A stretch of 62,709 nt of DNA from an uncultured Arcanobacterium sp. (GTDB lineage Bacteria; Actinomycetota; Actinomycetes; Actinomycetales; Actinomycetaceae): NCBI GenBank assembly GCA_958428545.1, contig CAUAGM010000008.1, forward strand, positions 1-62,709. The letters run 5' to 3'. The stretch's first letter is position 1, and the number at the start of each line of letters is the position of its first letter. The position numbers and the translations under genes are program-made. The notes under the pieces are model-generated. The model was not told the origin of the DNA. It ran no database searches and saw nothing but the letters and a program-made list of their open reading frames with translations. Of the stretch, positions 26,507 to 35,280 are shown piece by piece.

Positions 26507-28453
26507 TTAAAATCCGATGCGTCCTCCGCTAAAACCACCTCCAGAGCTGCCGCCTGAGAATCCGCCTGAGAATCCGCCTGAACTAAAGCCGCCGCCAGAA
26601 CTGGATGAGCTGCTAGAGCTGCTCAATCCGTTGAGAATTGATGAAACGACTACACCAGCAAGGAAACTTCCTGAATCATTTCCATCGGTATTGTTGTGCT
26701 GCGAAACTGAATACTCAGCTGTATTGAGAGCTTGTTGTGCAGTGTTGAGTGCTTTCGTGAAATGAGAAACTTGCTCAGAGAGCTGCATCTGCAGAGCGTG
26801 GTTATATTGTTTGCGTGCTCGTGCAAGCTGTGTGCGCGCATCTGCATTCACTGCTGAGCGGTAAGTGTTGATGTAGCTATCTGCCTTATCAATCATGGCT
26901 TCAGCGTTTGTTTTTGCATCGTCAGCTTCTTTTTGGAGTTTCAGTAGTGCTTGTTCTTCTTCGCGCACCGAGAAGAGGGCTTTATCGAGATTCGCCTCGG
27001 CCTGCGTGAGCTGTTCGTTTAGTGCTATCAAATCTTTATTTTCTGGATTTTGAGCATTGGCAAGAACGTTTTCAGCAGCGATTTTTGCGGCTTCGATTGA
27101 GGAATTTCCAGCGCCTAAACGCTTCGCATCGTGCACGTCGGAACTTAATGACTGGATTCGTTCAGATAGTTCTGATTTTGCTTGTTCGATGAGCTCAGGT
27201 GCCCTGTTGATGCGATCAAGCAGATAGGCGGCATTGCTGAGCGTGCTTTCTGCGAGTTTAATATAGCCGACTGCCCCATTCTTATCGCCGCTGTCGATTT
27301 CTTTTTGTGCGTCTTTGATATTTTTCTGCACGTGTTCCAGAAGTATTGTGATTTGATCTGGATAAGAAATCAGAGAGCTGAGCATAGATGCTGGATAGGT
27401 GAGAGTAAGGTTTTCAAGTTTGGCGTGAGCAAGGGGAAGCTTTGTGCGTACTTCTTCTGTGCGGGTTGTAATCTCCGCAACTTTTTCTTCTGCACGAGCA
27501 GATAAATTCCGCAGTTCAGTGAAAGCCTGCTCTTGAGCAGCTAAAGCTGTGCGCGTCGATTGTGCAATTTCTAGAATGCGAGTATTCATCGTGCGCTGCT
27601 CTTCAGGCGTCTCTGGGTTTTCATCGTCGAGCAATGTGCGAAGTGAAAATGCCTCTTGCATTGAGGCTTGTGCGTTCTTCAAATCTTCTGCAAATTGCTG
27701 TGAGGCTTGCAGCCCAAACTCAGCTTTCACAAACTCAAGCTCCTGCATTGCTGAACGCACGCCATCGTCAACCTGCACAAGCTCCGAAGCAGCGCGGATA
27801 CTCAGCTCTTTAAGATTCTCAGCTTCTTTACGTTCTTGCTTTTTCTTGCTTGAGCGTCTAAACATGTAAATTCCGCCTGCTACTACAATTACCAGTACGA
27901 TCAGGGTGTAGGTTGGGGCGTTGCTCTCGATAGAGCCGCCATTGACGATAGTGGCAACGTTTGAAGAAATGAGAGTGACGGCCGCAGACCAGTCGCCTTC
28001 AGACAGCAAGCTCTTTACCTCGCTATTATCAACGGATCGCAGAATCACATCTTCACTTACGATCTGCTGGTTGCTTTCGTTGGCGGCGTAGCCTCCAGCA
28101 TATCCGATTTCGCGCCCTTCAGTGGCGATCGCTATTAACCCCTCATAGGAACGCAACCCAGATTTTTCTGCCGTAGAAATTGCCCATGCATCCGCGTCCA
28201 TGGATCCGAAATCTTTCACGAGCACAACGTGCAGTGATTTTCCTGGTACTTGCTCTACAGCCTGTGCTACCTCAGCGTCGTCATCAATGGCATCAGCAAG
28301 ATCTTCAAAATTTTTCGAAAGAGTGGGAGGCTCTTGTGCGCTTGCCGCGTTGGGCAGGCACAGCAGTGAGAAGGAGAAGAAAAGCGCAGTTAAAATTCCT
28401 GCCAAGAATACTTTAGTGAGATTGCGTATATCGAAGCTGTGAATATTTTTCAT
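26507..28453 (-). CDS. TPM-domain (YgcG-like) membrane protein with coiled coil and Gly/Ser tail
   Basis: 648 residues. A signal peptide (about 1-40) is followed by a TPM domain (about 45-170; LHVVLVKDFGSMDADAWAIS, GLIAIATEGREIGYAGGY), a transmembrane helix (about 182-200), a long cytoplasmic coiled coil (about 205-600) and a low-complexity tail of Ser and Gly with repeated SGGFSGG. TPM domains occur in membrane and photosystem maintenance proteins, some with phosphatase activity. Gene order with the PspA-like protein suggests the cytoplasmic coil contacts PspA filaments; this is inference. Confidence 0.85.
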   Translation of the reverse strand: MKNIHSFDIRNLTKVFLAGILTALFFSFSLLCLPNAASAQEPPTLSKNFEDLADAIDDDAEVAQAVEQVPGKSLHVVLVKDFGSMDADAWAISTAEKSGLRSYEGLIAIATEGREIGYAGGYAANESNQQIVSEDVILRSVDNSEVKSLLSEGDWSAAVTLISSNVATIVNGGSIESNAPTYTLIVLVIVVAGGIYMFRRSSKKKQERKEAENLKELSIRAASELVQVDDGVRSAMQELEFVKAEFGLQASQQFAEDLKNAQASMQEAFSLRTLLDDENPETPEEQRTMNTRILEIAQSTRTALAAQEQAFTELRNLSARAEEKVAEITTRTEEVRTKLPLAHAKLENLTLTYPASMLSSLISYPDQITILLEHVQKNIKDAQKEIDSGDKNGAVGYIKLAESTLSNAAYLLDRINRAPELIEQAKSELSERIQSLSSDVHDAKRLGAGNSSIEAAKIAAENVLANAQNPENKDLIALNEQLTQAEANLDKALFSVREEEQALLKLQKEADDAKTNAEAMIDKADSYINTYRSAVNADARTQLARARKQYNHALQMQLSEQVSHFTKALNTAQQALNTAEYSVSQHNNTDGNDSGSFLAGVVVSSILNGLSSSSSSSSSGGGFSSGGFSGGFSGGSSGGGFSGGRIGF

Positions 28454-28712
28454 GCGATCACGTCCTTATTTTCGTGGAGGCGTATAAGGTTAATAGACAT
28501 ATGTGCGTGTGTAAGAAGTTCTTCTATCTCAGTTTTCTCTATAGGCTTAATAAGCTTACTTCAAGTTTACCAGCATGTAAGAGACGGTTGGGCATTGCGA
28601 TAAACGCTCTGGGCATATTCGTGCCATAATGGAAGTTAGCTATTTTGCCAGATACTTTTGCGCGTGTGTGTATGGGTGTAAAAGTGATGTAGATATAGGA
28701 AGGAAGTGCGCC

Positions 28713-29087
28713 GTGCCAACTGGGAAAGTAAAGTTTTTTGATGCCGAAAAAGGTTTTGGTTTTATTCTTGGTGACGACGGTAAAGAGGTGTACTTGCCAG
28801 CTAGTTCTGTGCCGCTCGGTGAGCGTTTGAAGAGCGGAGCGCGTGTGGAATTTGGTATTGGCGATACGCGCCGTGGTCCTGCTGCTTTGCAGGTGAGCGT
28901 TGTGCATAAAGAAAAAAGTTTGGTGGAAGCGAATCGTCGCAAACCTGAAGAGCTTGTGCCGCTTGTTGAAGACCTTATTAAAATTTTGGATCATGCTTCG
29001 GATAAGCTCCGGCGCGGGCGATACCCAGAAGGCGGGCAGCGTATCGCACAGGCGCTGCGTGCTTTAGCAGAGGATTTTGATGTCTAA
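28713..29087 (+). CDS. Cold-shock domain protein with C-terminal extension
   Basis: A 124-residue nucleic-acid-binding protein. The cold-shock domain (about 1-68) shows GKVKFFDAEKGFGFIL, the RNP1-like motif, but the second motif is degenerate (EVYLPASSV instead of DVFVH). A helical C-terminal part of about 55 residues (LVPLVEDLIKILDHASDKLR) is typical of the actinobacterial version. GTG at 28713 has AGGAAGG upstream. It overlaps the DUF3027 gene by 8 bases, a conserved actinobacterial pair. Confidence 0.88.
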   Translation: MPTGKVKFFDAEKGFGFILGDDGKEVYLPASSVPLGERLKSGARVEFGIGDTRRGPAALQVSVVHKEKSLVEANRRKPEELVPLVEDLIKILDHASDKLRRGRYPEGGQRIAQALRALAEDFDV

Positions 29088-29889
29088 TCAGAGGATTCAT
29101 CTTAAAGCTCATTTGTCGAAGGAGCTTCTTTTAGCCAGTGCCGTGGAGCAGGCGCACGAGGCTCTGCTAGCCGTCACTCCTGCTAAAAATGTGGGTCAGC
29201 ACGCTGGAATGATATATGAGGCTGAGCGTGTGCTCACTCATGCTTTCGAGTGCTTGCTGCCTGGATATCGCGGCTGGTACTGGACGGTGACGCTTTCTCG
29301 CGTGCCGCGTGGGCGGAAAGTGACTGTGGACGAGGTTTCTTTACGTCCAGGAGATGAGGCTCTTTTAGCTCCTGAATGGATTCCGTGGGCAGACCGACTG
29401 CGCCCAGGAGATATCGGGCCTTCGGATCGTCTTGCCTATAATCCACATGATCCGAATCTGCAAGAATTCGTTCCTGAATATGCTTTCAGCCCCGATCTTA
29501 AAGAGGGCTATGAATCTGTAGGGATCGATGCAGATATTGCTGACGATTGGGAGCTTGGGCTTGGGCGCGCTCGCGTATTGAGTGAAACGGGTAAGGCTGA
29601 CGCTTTCCGTCGCTGGTATCGTTCAGATGCTGGGCCGAAAAATCAGGCTACACGAGATGCAAAAGCTCAGTGTTCCACGTGTGGTTATCTTATGAAGATG
29701 GCTGGTTCGGCTCGCCAGCTTTTTGGCGTGTGTGCCAATGAGTGGAGTCCGTTTGATGGGCGTGCTGTTTCTGTTGATCATGGGTGTGGTGCTCATTCGG
29801 AGACTGATGAGAAGCATAAAGAGCGGCTGTGGGTGCAGTCGGATCCAGTGATTAACGAAGCTGATCTTGAGATTCGTGTGAGTGAATAG
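29080..29889 (+). CDS. DUF3027 protein
   Basis: A 269-residue actinobacterial protein of unknown function. Conserved features include GYRGWYWTVTLSRVPRG, VTVDEVSLRPG and LLAPEWIPWADRLRPGDIGP in the N-terminal half, and a C-terminal cysteine cluster (CSTCGYLMKM, GVCANEWSPFDG, DHGCGAHSE) that probably binds zinc. ATG 29080 has AGAGGA at correct spacing inside the cold-shock gene, so translation is coupled. Cytoplasmic. A zinc ribbon next to a nucleic-acid-binding partner suggests a nucleic-acid-related role, unproven. Confidence 0.88.
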   Translation: MSNQRIHLKAHLSKELLLASAVEQAHEALLAVTPAKNVGQHAGMIYEAERVLTHAFECLLPGYRGWYWTVTLSRVPRGRKVTVDEVSLRPGDEALLAPEWIPWADRLRPGDIGPSDRLAYNPHDPNLQEFVPEYAFSPDLKEGYESVGIDADIADDWELGLGRARVLSETGKADAFRRWYRSDAGPKNQATRDAKAQCSTCGYLMKMAGSARQLFGVCANEWSPFDGRAVSVDHGCGAHSETDEKHKERLWVQSDPVINEADLEIRVSE

Positions 29890-29989
29890 GATATGCACGT
29901 TCTGAAAGCCCGCCCATTTTTTGGGCATTTCGATTCCGAAATGTGAGAGGGTTTGAGCTGTTCGGTACTCTCGGTAAGAATAAATTCAC

Positions 29990-31477
29990 GTGAGTACAAA
30001 AATGGGAGCTGCACCCGCACAGCAGCAGATATCGAGTATTGATAAGTTCTTCCATATCACTGAGCGTGGCTCAAATGTGAAGCGCGAAATCAGGGGCGGC
30101 GTCGTCACCTTCCTTGCAATGGTGTATATCCTCGTCTTAAACCCCATTATTCTCTCAGGCACTGATTCTACGGGTGCCTATCTTGGTGGCGGTACTGAAG
30201 GTCCGAATATGGCGATGGTTGCCGCCGGCACAGCGCTTGTAGCTGGCGTGATGACGATCCTCATGGGGGCAGCAGCTAACTTCCCGTTGGCTTTGGCTGC
30301 GGGGCTTGGCTTAAACGCAGTCGTTGCATATACCTTGGTTCAGTTGCCGGGTATGACGTGGGCAGACGGCATGGGCGTTATCGTCATTGAAGGCATTGTG
30401 ATTGTACTGCTCGTTCTCACGGGTTTGCGCCAAGCTATTTTCAATGCAATTCCGCACTTTTTACGTACAGCTATTTCTGTGGGTATCGGCCTGTTTATCG
30501 CTCTCGTTGGTTTTTCGAATGTGGGAATCGTCAAGCCTGGAAATGGCACTCTACTTGGCTTTGGCAATAACGGCTCCATCGACACATGGCCATTTGCGCT
30601 TTTCCTCTTCGGGCTGTTTCTTACTCTGATTCTGATGGTGCGCAAGGTGCCGGGCGCGATCCTTATCGGTATTGCATCGAGCACTGTGCTGGCGTTCATT
30701 ATGGAAGCCACCTTGCATATTGGGGCAATCAACCTTGATGAGACTGCAGGCGATCTTAATCCTGGCGGTTGGGCAAGTTCTGTGCCAGCGTTCGGAGGCT
30801 CGATGGTTCAGCTTCCAAACTTCGGCACTCTCGGTGAATTTTCTATTACAGGGCCGTTCCAGAAGCTCGGTGTTATCGCTGTTGTGGTTCTGGCGTTTAC
30901 TGTGATGCTCGCTGACTTCTTCGACACAATGGGTACGATGGTTGCAGTTGCTTCTGAGGGCGATCTTCTTGAAGACGACGGTAATCCGCCACACACGAAG
31001 AGCATTCTGCTCATCGATTCTGTGGCTGCAATTGCTGGTGGCATGGGCGGTGTTTCCTCAAATACAAGCTTCGTAGAATCAACATCCGGCGTGGCTGATG
31101 GCGCTCGCACAGGTTTGGCTTCAGTTGTTACTGGCGTTCTCTTCCTGCTTTCAACGTTCCTTGCTCCGCTCGTTTCTCTAGTGCCAAGTGAAGCTGCTGC
31201 TCCTGCGCTTATCGCTGTAGGCGTCTTGATGATGCAGCAGGTAGGCGATCTGCATTGGAAGAATATGGCTGTGGCTGTGCCGAGCTTCCTTACTATCGTA
31301 TTTATGCCGTTTGGCTATTCGATTACTGTTGGTATCGGTGTTGGCTTCATTGCGCATGTGCTTATCGAGGTTTTCGATGGGCGCGCAAAGAAGGTTCACC
31401 CATTGATGTATATGGTTGCAGTGCTCTTCGTCATTTATTTCTTGGCAGGGCCAATTCAGGCTGCACTCTTCAACTAA
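29990..31477 (+). CDS. NCS2-family purine permease (AzgA/GhxP-like)
   Basis: A proton symporter for purine bases such as hypoxanthine, guanine or adenine. 495 residues, 12-14 helices. The N-terminal part FFHITERGSNVKREIRGGVV and TFLAMVYILVLNP is characteristic of the AzgA branch; LAAGLGLNAVVAYT and LADFFDTMGTMVAVASE are conserved helices with substrate-binding residues. GTG 29990 has no clear ribosome binding site and may be leaderless (TAAGAAT about 10 bases before); ATG 30002 is an alternative. Monocistronic with a strong terminator. Confidence 0.9.
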   Translation: MSTKMGAAPAQQQISSIDKFFHITERGSNVKREIRGGVVTFLAMVYILVLNPIILSGTDSTGAYLGGGTEGPNMAMVAAGTALVAGVMTILMGAAANFPLALAAGLGLNAVVAYTLVQLPGMTWADGMGVIVIEGIVIVLLVLTGLRQAIFNAIPHFLRTAISVGIGLFIALVGFSNVGIVKPGNGTLLGFGNNGSIDTWPFALFLFGLFLTLILMVRKVPGAILIGIASSTVLAFIMEATLHIGAINLDETAGDLNPGGWASSVPAFGGSMVQLPNFGTLGEFSITGPFQKLGVIAVVVLAFTVMLADFFDTMGTMVAVASEGDLLEDDGNPPHTKSILLIDSVAAIAGGMGGVSSNTSFVESTSGVADGARTGLASVVTGVLFLLSTFLAPLVSLVPSEAAAPALIAVGVLMMQQVGDLHWKNMAVAVPSFLTIVFMPFGYSITVGIGVGFIAHVLIEVFDGRAKKVHPLMYMVAVLFVIYFLAGPIQAALFN

Positions 31478-31525
31478 GTTCTTCAATCACGTTCTTTTAT
31501 TGAGCTGATTGTATTTTAGTTTGAG

Positions 31526-31569
31526 TGAGGGTGGGGCGCTGGCTTTTTGAGCTGGCACCCCACCCTCAT
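31526..31569 (+). terminator. Terminator after the purine permease
   Basis: TGAGGGTGGGGCGC pairs with GCACCCCACCCTCA (one mismatch), followed by TGTGTTTTAGTTTT. The next 31570-31887 shows no gene or repeat that I can support. Confidence 0.8.
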
Positions 31570-31887
31570 GTGTTTTAGTTTTATATGAAAACAGGCTCGT
31601 CTATTGATAGTGCTTCATATATGTGCGCATCAAGCAGGGCATGCATTCATAGAGATAATTGTTTCTGTGCAGGAAAGCGAGAGCAACGCTGCGCTCTGTG
31701 CTGGTGCACAAAATAGTACGAATGTCAATCAACTGCCATTGTGCGGCTCTTGAGCGCCTTTTTGTTTGGGTGCCTGTTGTTTGCGCTATTTAGGTTGGTA
31801 TTTACGTATTGATATGAATATAAGCGATTCTTTCGGCATTACTTTAGGCGCCTCGTCTGATCTATGCTCTGCGGTTTAGCTTTTAGA

Positions 31888-33003
31888 TTAGCTGCTCAGA
31901 GTGATTGTTTCGAGGCAGGCGAGAAGAGCTTGGATGTCTTCCAGGTCAATTGAGGGGAAGGTGGCAATCCTGAATTGGTTGCGCCCGAGAGATCGATATG
32001 GGTCAATATCGAAAATTCCCTCCTTGCGCAGCTTCGCAGATATCTCGGCAGTTGGCACGCTCTGGGCAAAATCAGTTGTCGTCACGCTCACTGAGCGAAA
32101 CTCTGGATCTGATATGAATGGCGTTGCTAAGGGGTGGGCTTCAGCCCACTGATATACGGCATCTGAGTTTGCTCGACATCGAGTTTCCATACCTGCCAGC
32201 CCGCCGTTATCCAGCATCCAGTGCACTTGATTATTAAGCATTGCAAGAGTTGCTAGTGAAGGGGTGTTGAGCGTTTGCTCTTTTCGAGAATTATTGACGG
32301 CCAGCTGAAGATTCAAAAAATCTGGCACCCAGCGTTCGGCTGTGAGGCGCTCAATGCGCTCAAGAGCAGTGGGAGAAGCAAATGCTAGCCACAGACCGCC
32401 GTCAGAGCCAAAACATTTTTGCGGAGAAAAGTAATAGAAATCGACCTGGCTAGCATCAAAACACAGCCCGCCAGCGATACTTGTGCCATCGACGATAGTG
32501 AGTGCGCCGTCGTCACCTCCTGAAATTGGAGCCGTGCCGTAGCGGCGAAGCGGGCTCATTGCGCCAGTGGAGGTTTCGTTATGTGCATAAAGATAGGCGT
32601 CTATGCCTGGTTGAGTGCTGTTGCAGATCATCTGCCCAGGTTCAGCTTTTATGACGTCCGTTTTTTCGAGCCAAGGCGCTGCAGAGGCTTCTTTGGCTGC
32701 TTTCCCTGAAAATTCTCCGATCACGGCAGCTTGTGCGCGGCGCTCTATTAGTGCGAATGGGATTGCGTCCCATAGTGCACTGGCGCCTCCGTTGCCGAGT
32801 AGAATTTCGTATCCTTCTGGGAGTGCAAACAGCTCGTGCATACCTTCACGAATTGAACCCACGATGTTTTTCACTGCCTGTTTGCGGTGTGAAGTGCCGA
32901 GAGGAGCAGAAGTGACTGCAGTTACCTGCTCGCTGCGCACTTTTGAGGGGCCGGATCCGAAGCGTCCGTCGTGGGGGAGCTGTTCACGTGAAAAATTTTT
33001 CAT
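31888..33003 (-). CDS. serC: Phosphoserine aminotransferase
   Basis: A PLP enzyme making phosphoserine from 3-phosphohydroxypyruvate and glutamate, the second step of serine synthesis. 371 residues. The start FGSGPSKVRSEQV and TSHRKQAVKNIVGSIREG are the actinobacterial form of the enzyme. The PLP lysine lies in YYFSPQKCFGSDGGLWLAF, and FRIATFPSID near the end is conserved. Cytoplasmic. Monocistronic, divergent from the DtxR-type regulator. Confidence 0.93.
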   Translation of the reverse strand: MKNFSREQLPHDGRFGSGPSKVRSEQVTAVTSAPLGTSHRKQAVKNIVGSIREGMHELFALPEGYEILLGNGGASALWDAIPFALIERRAQAAVIGEFSGKAAKEASAAPWLEKTDVIKAEPGQMICNSTQPGIDAYLYAHNETSTGAMSPLRRYGTAPISGGDDGALTIVDGTSIAGGLCFDASQVDFYYFSPQKCFGSDGGLWLAFASPTALERIERLTAERWVPDFLNLQLAVNNSRKEQTLNTPSLATLAMLNNQVHWMLDNGGLAGMETRCRANSDAVYQWAEAHPLATPFISDPEFRSVSVTTTDFAQSVPTAEISAKLRKEGIFDIDPYRSLGRNQFRIATFPSIDLEDIQALLACLETITLSS

Positions 33004-33200
33004 AAGTTAAGTATCGCATGGCTTTAGCGATAGTGGTTTGTGTGTTCACTAGGGGCGCGTTTGCGTTGTGAATGTATCGTGCAGAGTTTGGTGATTCTTT
33101 TTGTTTTCTCGCTCTCTTTTGGTTTAGCCTGCAGGCAGCGTTTTCTCCTCATATAATGAATATAAGTGCGTTATGTGATCTGGCGTGGAAAGGGAATCGC

Positions 33201-33914
33201 ATGAGCGGGAATTTGATTGATACTGCAGAGATGTATCTAAAAACAGTTTATGAACTGGAAGAGGATGGAATTCCTGCGCTGCGTGCCAGAATTGTCGATC
33301 GTCTTGGGCAAAGCGGGCCGACAGTGAGCGAGACGGTTGCTCGTTTGGAACGTGACGGTTTGCTGCACGTAGGAGCTGGGCGGAAAATTTACTTTACAGA
33401 CAAGGGCTTTGATCGTGCAGAGGGTGTGATGCGTCGGCATCGGCTTGCGGAGTGCCTGCTGCATAATGTGATTGGATTAGACTGGGCGAGCGTTCATGAT
33501 GAAGCATGCCGTTGGGAACACGTCGTGAGTGACGATGTGGCTGATAGAATCGAGGTTCTGCTGAATTTTCCTGAGCGTGATCCTTTTGGGAATCCTATTC
33601 CAGCTAAACGCGATCCTGAAGGGTGTGCTACTGCGTTGAATGTGCGTGACGTTGCGGTTGCGGGTCTGCGCTCCTTAGGGGATATAGCACGTTCATATCC
33701 AGATACTAATGGTGAAAATACTTTTGAAATTGCTCGCTTTTCTGAACGGGTGCAGTGTGAGCCTAGTGATCTTCAGCAGTTTGAATCTGCAGGGCTTCTT
33801 ATTGGCGCGAACGTGAACGTGATTGATTGCGGTGATCAAGAGGTGTGTGTTTCTGTTGCTGGGGCAGAACTGTATATACCGCTTGTGGTTGCTGACGGTA
33901 TCTACGTGAGATAA
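33201..33914 (+). CDS. DtxR/MntR-family metal-dependent transcriptional regulator
   Basis: A 237-residue repressor that binds DNA when loaded with Fe2+ or Mn2+. The N-terminal winged helix (MYLKTVYELEEDG, GQSGPTVSETVARLERDGLL) is followed by the metal and dimerisation domain with HDEACRWEHVVSDDVADRI (Cys, Glu and His ligands as in DtxR) and a C-terminal SH3-like/FeoA domain (about 160-237). ATG 33201 has GGAAAGGG upstream. The Cys at the DtxR Cys102 position argues for iron (IdeR-like) rather than manganese, though this is not certain. Targets not visible here. Confidence 0.92.
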   Translation: MSGNLIDTAEMYLKTVYELEEDGIPALRARIVDRLGQSGPTVSETVARLERDGLLHVGAGRKIYFTDKGFDRAEGVMRRHRLAECLLHNVIGLDWASVHDEACRWEHVVSDDVADRIEVLLNFPERDPFGNPIPAKRDPEGCATALNVRDVAVAGLRSLGDIARSYPDTNGENTFEIARFSERVQCEPSDLQQFESAGLLIGANVNVIDCGDQEVCVSVAGAELYIPLVVADGIYVR

Positions 33915-34033
33915 TTAACCGTTATTAAATCGTGACAAATCGTTATTGCGTGTTTATACTTGTGCGTGGGCGTTGAATTTCGGTTTGCGAATGATGCGCA
34001 CAAGTCAGTATCCCGAGAGTATCTGGAGAATCG

Positions 34034-34732
34034 ATGGGCAAACACTCGATCGTCATACAGACACAAGGTTTCATTGGAACCCCAGCCTTTAGAGCTATTG
34101 CAACAGCAACAGCTGCAGGCAGTTTCTTTGGAATTGGAACAACGGTGGCAGTGGCTGCACCTCAGGCAGACAATTCGAGTGTTCGTGCTCCAAAAGCTGT
34201 TGCTGCGACTGTTAATTTAGCTGCTGATACTGACGCGAAAGCTGCAGCTGAAGCGGCTGCAGAGAGTTCGCAAACTTCTTCTGGCTGGACGTTTAATGTG
34301 GCGACGGCTGAGGTTAAAGAGGCTCCTGCTCGATCAGAGAGTACACAAGCTAAGGCTGAGAGCACTTTTACCTATCAGCCAGTTCCTGATAATGGCACTC
34401 TCGGAGAGCGTATTGTTGGCACTGCTCGCCAAGGAATCGGTGTGCCGTACGTGTGGGGTGGCTCTACTCCTGCAGGTTGGGATTGCTCTGGTTTTGTGAT
34501 GTGGACTTTAGGGCAGCTTGGCATTTCTGTTTCTCATGGAGCAGATTCTATTGCTGCGCAATTTACGCAGATTCCAGCATCCGAGGCGCAGCCTGGAGAT
34601 CTTGTGTGGTGGCCTGGGCAGCATATTGCCGTGTATGCAGGTGATGGAATGATTATCGGAGCGCAGGATTACGGTATTGGTACTGTGCACACGCCGCTTT
34701 ATGGAAGCTACAGTTTCGTGCGTGTTTCCTGA
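34034..34732 (+). CDS. Secreted NlpC/P60 peptidoglycan hydrolase
   Basis: A 232-residue cell-wall endopeptidase. The N-terminal part is a signal-like hydrophobic region (about 20-42, ending VAVAAPQA), followed by an alanine-rich linker (about 43-110) and the NlpC/P60 domain (about 122-232). Catalytic Cys151 is in GWDCSGFVMW and His197 in WWPGQHIAVYAG. No SH3b or LysM domain is present. ATG 34034 has GGAG upstream. Probably cleaves stem peptides during wall turnover or cell separation. Monocistronic. Confidence 0.9.
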   Translation: MGKHSIVIQTQGFIGTPAFRAIATATAAGSFFGIGTTVAVAAPQADNSSVRAPKAVAATVNLAADTDAKAAAEAAAESSQTSSGWTFNVATAEVKEAPARSESTQAKAESTFTYQPVPDNGTLGERIVGTARQGIGVPYVWGGSTPAGWDCSGFVMWTLGQLGISVSHGADSIAAQFTQIPASEAQPGDLVWWPGQHIAVYAGDGMIIGAQDYGIGTVHTPLYGSYSFVRVS

Positions 34733-34742
34733 TTTTGTTGCG

Positions 34743-34773
34743 AAAAGAGCTGAGCTTGTGCTCGGCTCTTTTT
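34743..34773 (+). terminator. Terminator after the NlpC/P60 gene
   Basis: AAAAGAGC-T-GAGC, loop TTGT, GCTC-G-GCTCTTTT, then TCTTTTTC. Confidence 0.85.
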
Positions 34774-34834
34774 CTTTTTCTCTGCGATCTATTAAGGTAG
34801 TGGAGCAGATATTTTATGCATTGTGCATACATAA

Positions 34835-34910
34835 GCCCTCGTAGCTCAGGGGATAGAGCACCGCTCTCCTAAAGCGGGTGTCGGACGTTCGAATCGTCTC
34901 GGGGGCACCA
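34835..34910 (+). tRNA. tRNA-Arg (anticodon CCT)
   Basis: Acceptor GCCCTCG pairs with CGGGGGC, D arm GCTCAGGGGATAGAGC, anticodon stem CCGCT/AGCGG with loop CTCCTAA (anticodon CCT), T arm GGACGTTCGAATCGTCT, and encoded CCA at 34908-34910. It reads AGG codons. Confidence 0.96.
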
Positions 34911-34916
34911 CGAGGA

Positions 34917-34955
34917 GATTTTTGATCCGAGAGCTTGCTCTCGTGATCAAAAATC
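34917..34955. terminator. Long hairpin after tRNA-Arg
   Basis: GATTTTTGATC (34917-34927) pairs with GATCAAAAATC (34945-34955), with a second stem GAGAGC/GCTCTC inside. Its right arm is the beginning of the first 85-bp repeat, so it may be the tRNA transcript terminator or part of the repeat structure. Confidence 0.6.
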
Positions 34956-35173
34956 GACGAAGTGGTGTGCGACTGCGAGCATAGCGAGTGGTTGCATGCA
35001 CCACGGGGTGGTGTTGGGTGCGCTCTCGTGATCAAAAATCGACGAAGTGGTGTGCGACTGCGAGCATAGCGAGTGGTTGCATGCACCACGGGGTGGTGTT
35101 GGGCATGTTTTTGTGATCAAAAATCGACGAAGTGGTGTGCAACTGCGAGCATAGCGAGTGGTTGCATGTACCA
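34943..35173. repeat. 85-bp tandem repeat, 2.7 copies, next to tRNA-Arg
   Basis: Copies begin at 34943, 35028 and 35113 (exact period 85), each starting GTGATCAAAAATCGACGAAG. The third is truncated. Copies 1 and 2 are nearly identical. Each contains internal inverted repeats (for example GGTGTGC with GCATGCACC, and CACCACGGGGTGGTG), so a transcript would fold strongly. No protein is encoded. Confidence 0.85.
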
Positions 35174-35280
35174 TCTGCTATTGATTCTTTTATGTAATTA
35201 TTTAAGAGTAGTTGCTTAGATTTTGAAGGTGTGCGGCGTGGGAGTTTCTCATTGTGCCAAAAGAAAAGTACGGTTGAATC

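Noticed and set aside
34943..35173. 85-bp repeats as a CRISPR array
   Set aside because: Copies are contiguous and near-identical with no unique spacers and no cas genes.
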